Virus record (IMG/VR): IMGVR_UViG_3300025705_000005
Span: 1-64,000 of that record
Length of the DNA stretch: 64,000 bases
DNA from: a virus
Direction: 5' to 3' (one strand)
The notes below the pieces were generated by a model, which saw only the letters and a program-made list of their open reading frames with translations, searched no databases and was not told where the DNA came from. Below, piece by piece: positions 62,534-64,000 of the stretch. The first letter of the stretch is position 1, and each line of letters opens with the position of its first letter. Made by a program: the position numbers and the translations under genes.

Positions 62534-62542
62534 TATAAATAT
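62534..62542 (-). promoter_or_regulatory. Promoter-like motif before the gp25-gp6 genes
   Basis: The sense strand reads TAATATTTATATATAAAG, 16 nt before the ATG at 62517. A short AAAAC-GAAA-GTTTT stem lies immediately upstream and may be a weak terminator of the previous transcript. Confidence 0.5.
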
Positions 62543-62566
62543 TAAAAACTTTCGTTTTACACCAAT

Positions 62567-63175
62567 TTAAACCAAACCAACCCAAGGTTGTGGTGAAGGA
62601 AATGGTGGAAGTGGTGTTGCAGGTGAACCTGGAAATACTAATTCGGTATGTAATCCACCAACAGTCGTTAAATGATTCTTAAATGCAGTTACTAATTTTG
62701 TTGCGAATGGAATACCATATGGAACTGCAGATTGTGTATGTGTGAATGCTGTTAACAAATCGTTTTGTAACGCTGGGATAACCCCACCATTATTTATGAT
62801 ATGTGATATTGGTGCAGGTACTCCAACTGTTGCTGTTGATAAACCCATATTGACTGGATGAAATGGTGCTGGGGACATTGTGGTTGATAACCAATATGTT
62901 GATGTTGCGTTAGCCCAATCTAAAAAGTGAGGTAACTTTGGTTTACCTTCAGATTCCCTTATATCATTTAACGTTTTCATTATAGCCATCTTAATTGGAA
63001 CGTATGGTGCTTGTACCAATGGTAGGTTTGCATGGAGTGATGTCTTAGCAAGTTTTACTGCTTTATGATACTCTGATGCTATCTTCTCAGCGGTTTCTTC
63101 GTGAGTCTTTCCTTCTATAGATGAGTTAAGGTAACCACCTACTACTGGTATGAATGTGGGCCAAAGTGCGGACAT
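62567..63175 (-). CDS. Structural protein of the hub/baseplate region (202 aa)
   Basis: Residues 1-75 are a helical domain (PTFIPVVGGYLNSSIEGKTH, EKIASEYHKAVKLAKTSL). Residues 80-202 are rich in Pro, Ala, His and hydrophobics (STTMSPAPFHPVNMGLSTAT, then AVPYGIPFATKLVTAFKNHL), ending with a Pro-rich tail (FPGSPATPLPPFPSPQPW). No PAAR or lysozyme motif is visible. It sits 1 nt after the hub-protein fragment. The role is unknown; a central-spike or hub accessory protein is the best guess from position. Confidence 0.68.
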   Translation of the reverse strand: MSALWPTFIPVVGGYLNSSIEGKTHEETAEKIASEYHKAVKLAKTSLHANLPLVQAPYVPIKMAIMKTLNDIRESEGKPKLPHFLDWANATSTYWLSTTMSPAPFHPVNMGLSTATVGVPAPISHIINNGGVIPALQNDLLTAFTHTQSAVPYGIPFATKLVTAFKNHLTTVGGLHTELVFPGSPATPLPPFPSPQPWVGLV

Positions 63176-63176
63176 A

Positions 63177-64000
63177 TTATTGTTTCATTGCTTTTATATC
63201 ACTAAGTATAGAGGCAACTTTTCCAGCATTTGTAGCCGGACCTGTAGGTCCAACCCCAGTTGCATAAGTTGAAGTTGCTGAGGTTAAATCTTTTAACTCA
63301 CTTGCTAACTTCTCTATCAAAGTAAATAGTTTATCCATCTCCATCTGCCAACCCGGTGTTGCATTTATAATATCTTTTTTAGCAGCTATTATAACACTTT
63401 CGTTTTTAGCGTTTAGAAATATTCTATCGGAATTCATTACTATTGATGGTTTGGAATAACTACCAGGGGCAGGAAGTCCACCTAATCCAGTTTGTGCTGG
63501 GGTTAGTTTTATTTTCTGAGATGAACCTAACCATATAGATGAAAGGTCATCATTAACATCCTCTATAATAAATTTGTTATATGAACCACCACTCTTTCTA
63601 CCATTAGAGATAATAGTAATAGGGTCATTATCAGTTGAAGAACTCCAAGTTGGGGTTTTAGTTGTATCCGAACCGTTGGGTGTATATCCAAATCTCATTG
63701 AGTGTCCGAATCTACCTTCTAATAATACATCACCTATAAATGGTTGAACCGAACCTACATCACTTCTTTCAGAAAATCCTTTACCTAATTTAGATGAAGA
63801 ACCACCACCACTAATACCTGGAACACCTGCGGCTGCTGCTGCGTATCCTGCTGCTCCTGCGGCTGCTGAAAGTAATGTTTTGGATGTTGGTAATGCGTTG
63901 TTGTGGGGATTCTTTTGTACTGATATCGGATTTAGATAATAGAATGTTGTATTAGAATTTCTTTTTTCGGGCTTTGCTTCACCAGAAGTACCTTGAATTA
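63177..64000 (-). CDS. Baseplate hub/spike-like protein, 5' end outside the window
   Basis: The frame is open from the window edge to the stop at 63177, giving about 273 residues of the C-terminal part. An internal ATG at 63698 is not the start, because the upstream codons read in frame as GDVLLEGRFGHS, continuous with MRFGYTPNG; EGRFG-x-S-x-RFG is a common segment in phage hub proteins related to gp5. An Ala/Gly-rich stretch (LLSAAAGAAGYAAAAAG) precedes it. Residues after it include WLGSSQKIKLTPAQTG and IVMNSDRIFLNAKNESVIIA, the latter like the beta-prism repeats of spike proteins. The C-terminus is Ser/Thr/Gly-rich and helical. No lysozyme domain is visible in this part. Confidence 0.75.
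   Translation of the reverse strand, partial: IQGTSGEAKPEKRNSNTTFYYLNPISVQKNPHNNALPTSKTLLSAAAGAAGYAAAAAGVPGISGGGSSSKLGKGFSERSDVGSVQPFIGDVLLEGRFGHSMRFGYTPNGSDTTKTPTWSSSTDNDPITIISNGRKSGGSYNKFIIEDVNDDLSSIWLGSSQKIKLTPAQTGLGGLPAPGSYSKPSIVMNSDRIFLNAKNESVIIAAKKDIINATPGWQMEMDKLFTLIEKLASELKDLTSATSTYATGVGPTGPATNAGKVASILSDIKAMKQ

Noticed and set aside
2740-62542. TATAAATA on the plus strand as classical T4 late promoters for plus-strand genes
   Set aside because: There are no plus-strand genes to drive. The sites lie just before minus-strand genes, so I treat the minus-strand reading as the meaningful one and note the inversion as a finding.
63177-63698. The hub-region gene as a complete 173-aa protein starting at 63698
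   Set aside because: The frame stays open upstream to the window edge and reads EGRFGHS before the Met, a conserved continuation, so the gene is truncated by the window.

Overview
The window is 64 kb of the virion-morphogenesis region of a large, low-GC, T4-like (contractile-tailed, myovirus-type) phage genome. Every supportable gene lies on the minus strand, so transcription runs from position 64000 towards 1. The T4-type assignment rests on recognisable homologues of the large terminase (gp17), portal (gp20), prohead protease (gp21), acidic core scaffold (gp22 position), major capsid protein (gp23) and baseplate proteins gp25 and gp6. The host is not visible directly. A/T-rich weak ribosome binding sites, a promoter-like motif with some resemblance to the Bacteroidota -7 element, and a phage ribosomal protein bS21 make an aquatic Bacteroidota host a reasonable guess, but this is inference.

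Layout in the direction of transcription. (1) 64000-47123 is the baseplate and tail-tip module: a gp5-like hub fragment cut by the window edge, gp25, gp6, a DNRLRE/lectin-like protein, a 1479-aa wedge protein, a coiled-coil protein and three related structural proteins, one with a LamG domain. (2) 47105-42541 is a small DNA-metabolism island: a T7-endonuclease-I-like resolvase, a DnaG-type primase lacking most zinc ligands, and a single-chain Mre11-Rad50 (gp47-gp46) fusion. (3) 42486-31563 holds a giant 3345-aa repetitive fibre and a 285-aa fibre-tip protein. (4) 31528-26427 holds a nucleotidyltransferase/ligase-like fusion protein and accessory virion or membrane proteins. (5) 26417-14342 is the packaging and head module: gp17, gp20, four proteins in the gp67/gp68 neighbourhood, gp21, a 745-aa polyprotein-like core protein, bS21, scaffold and major capsid protein. 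(6) 14229-1 holds a PhoH-like ATPase and a bank of eight or more tail-fibre, LamG and chaperone-like genes, the last cut by the left edge.

Themes. Most transcription units start with the same A/T motif, TATTTATA in the sense direction, which is the exact reverse complement of the classical T4 late-promoter core; in four genes it lies exactly 31 nt before the start codon. Head proteins share short hydrophobic-x-Glu sites that look like gp21 protease targets, and two large proteins look like strings of small modules separated by such sites. The fibre genes show near-identical DNA blocks shared between genes, which points to recent recombination. No rRNA, tRNA, CRISPR array or insertion sequence was seen, and no gap between genes exceeds about 160 bases.
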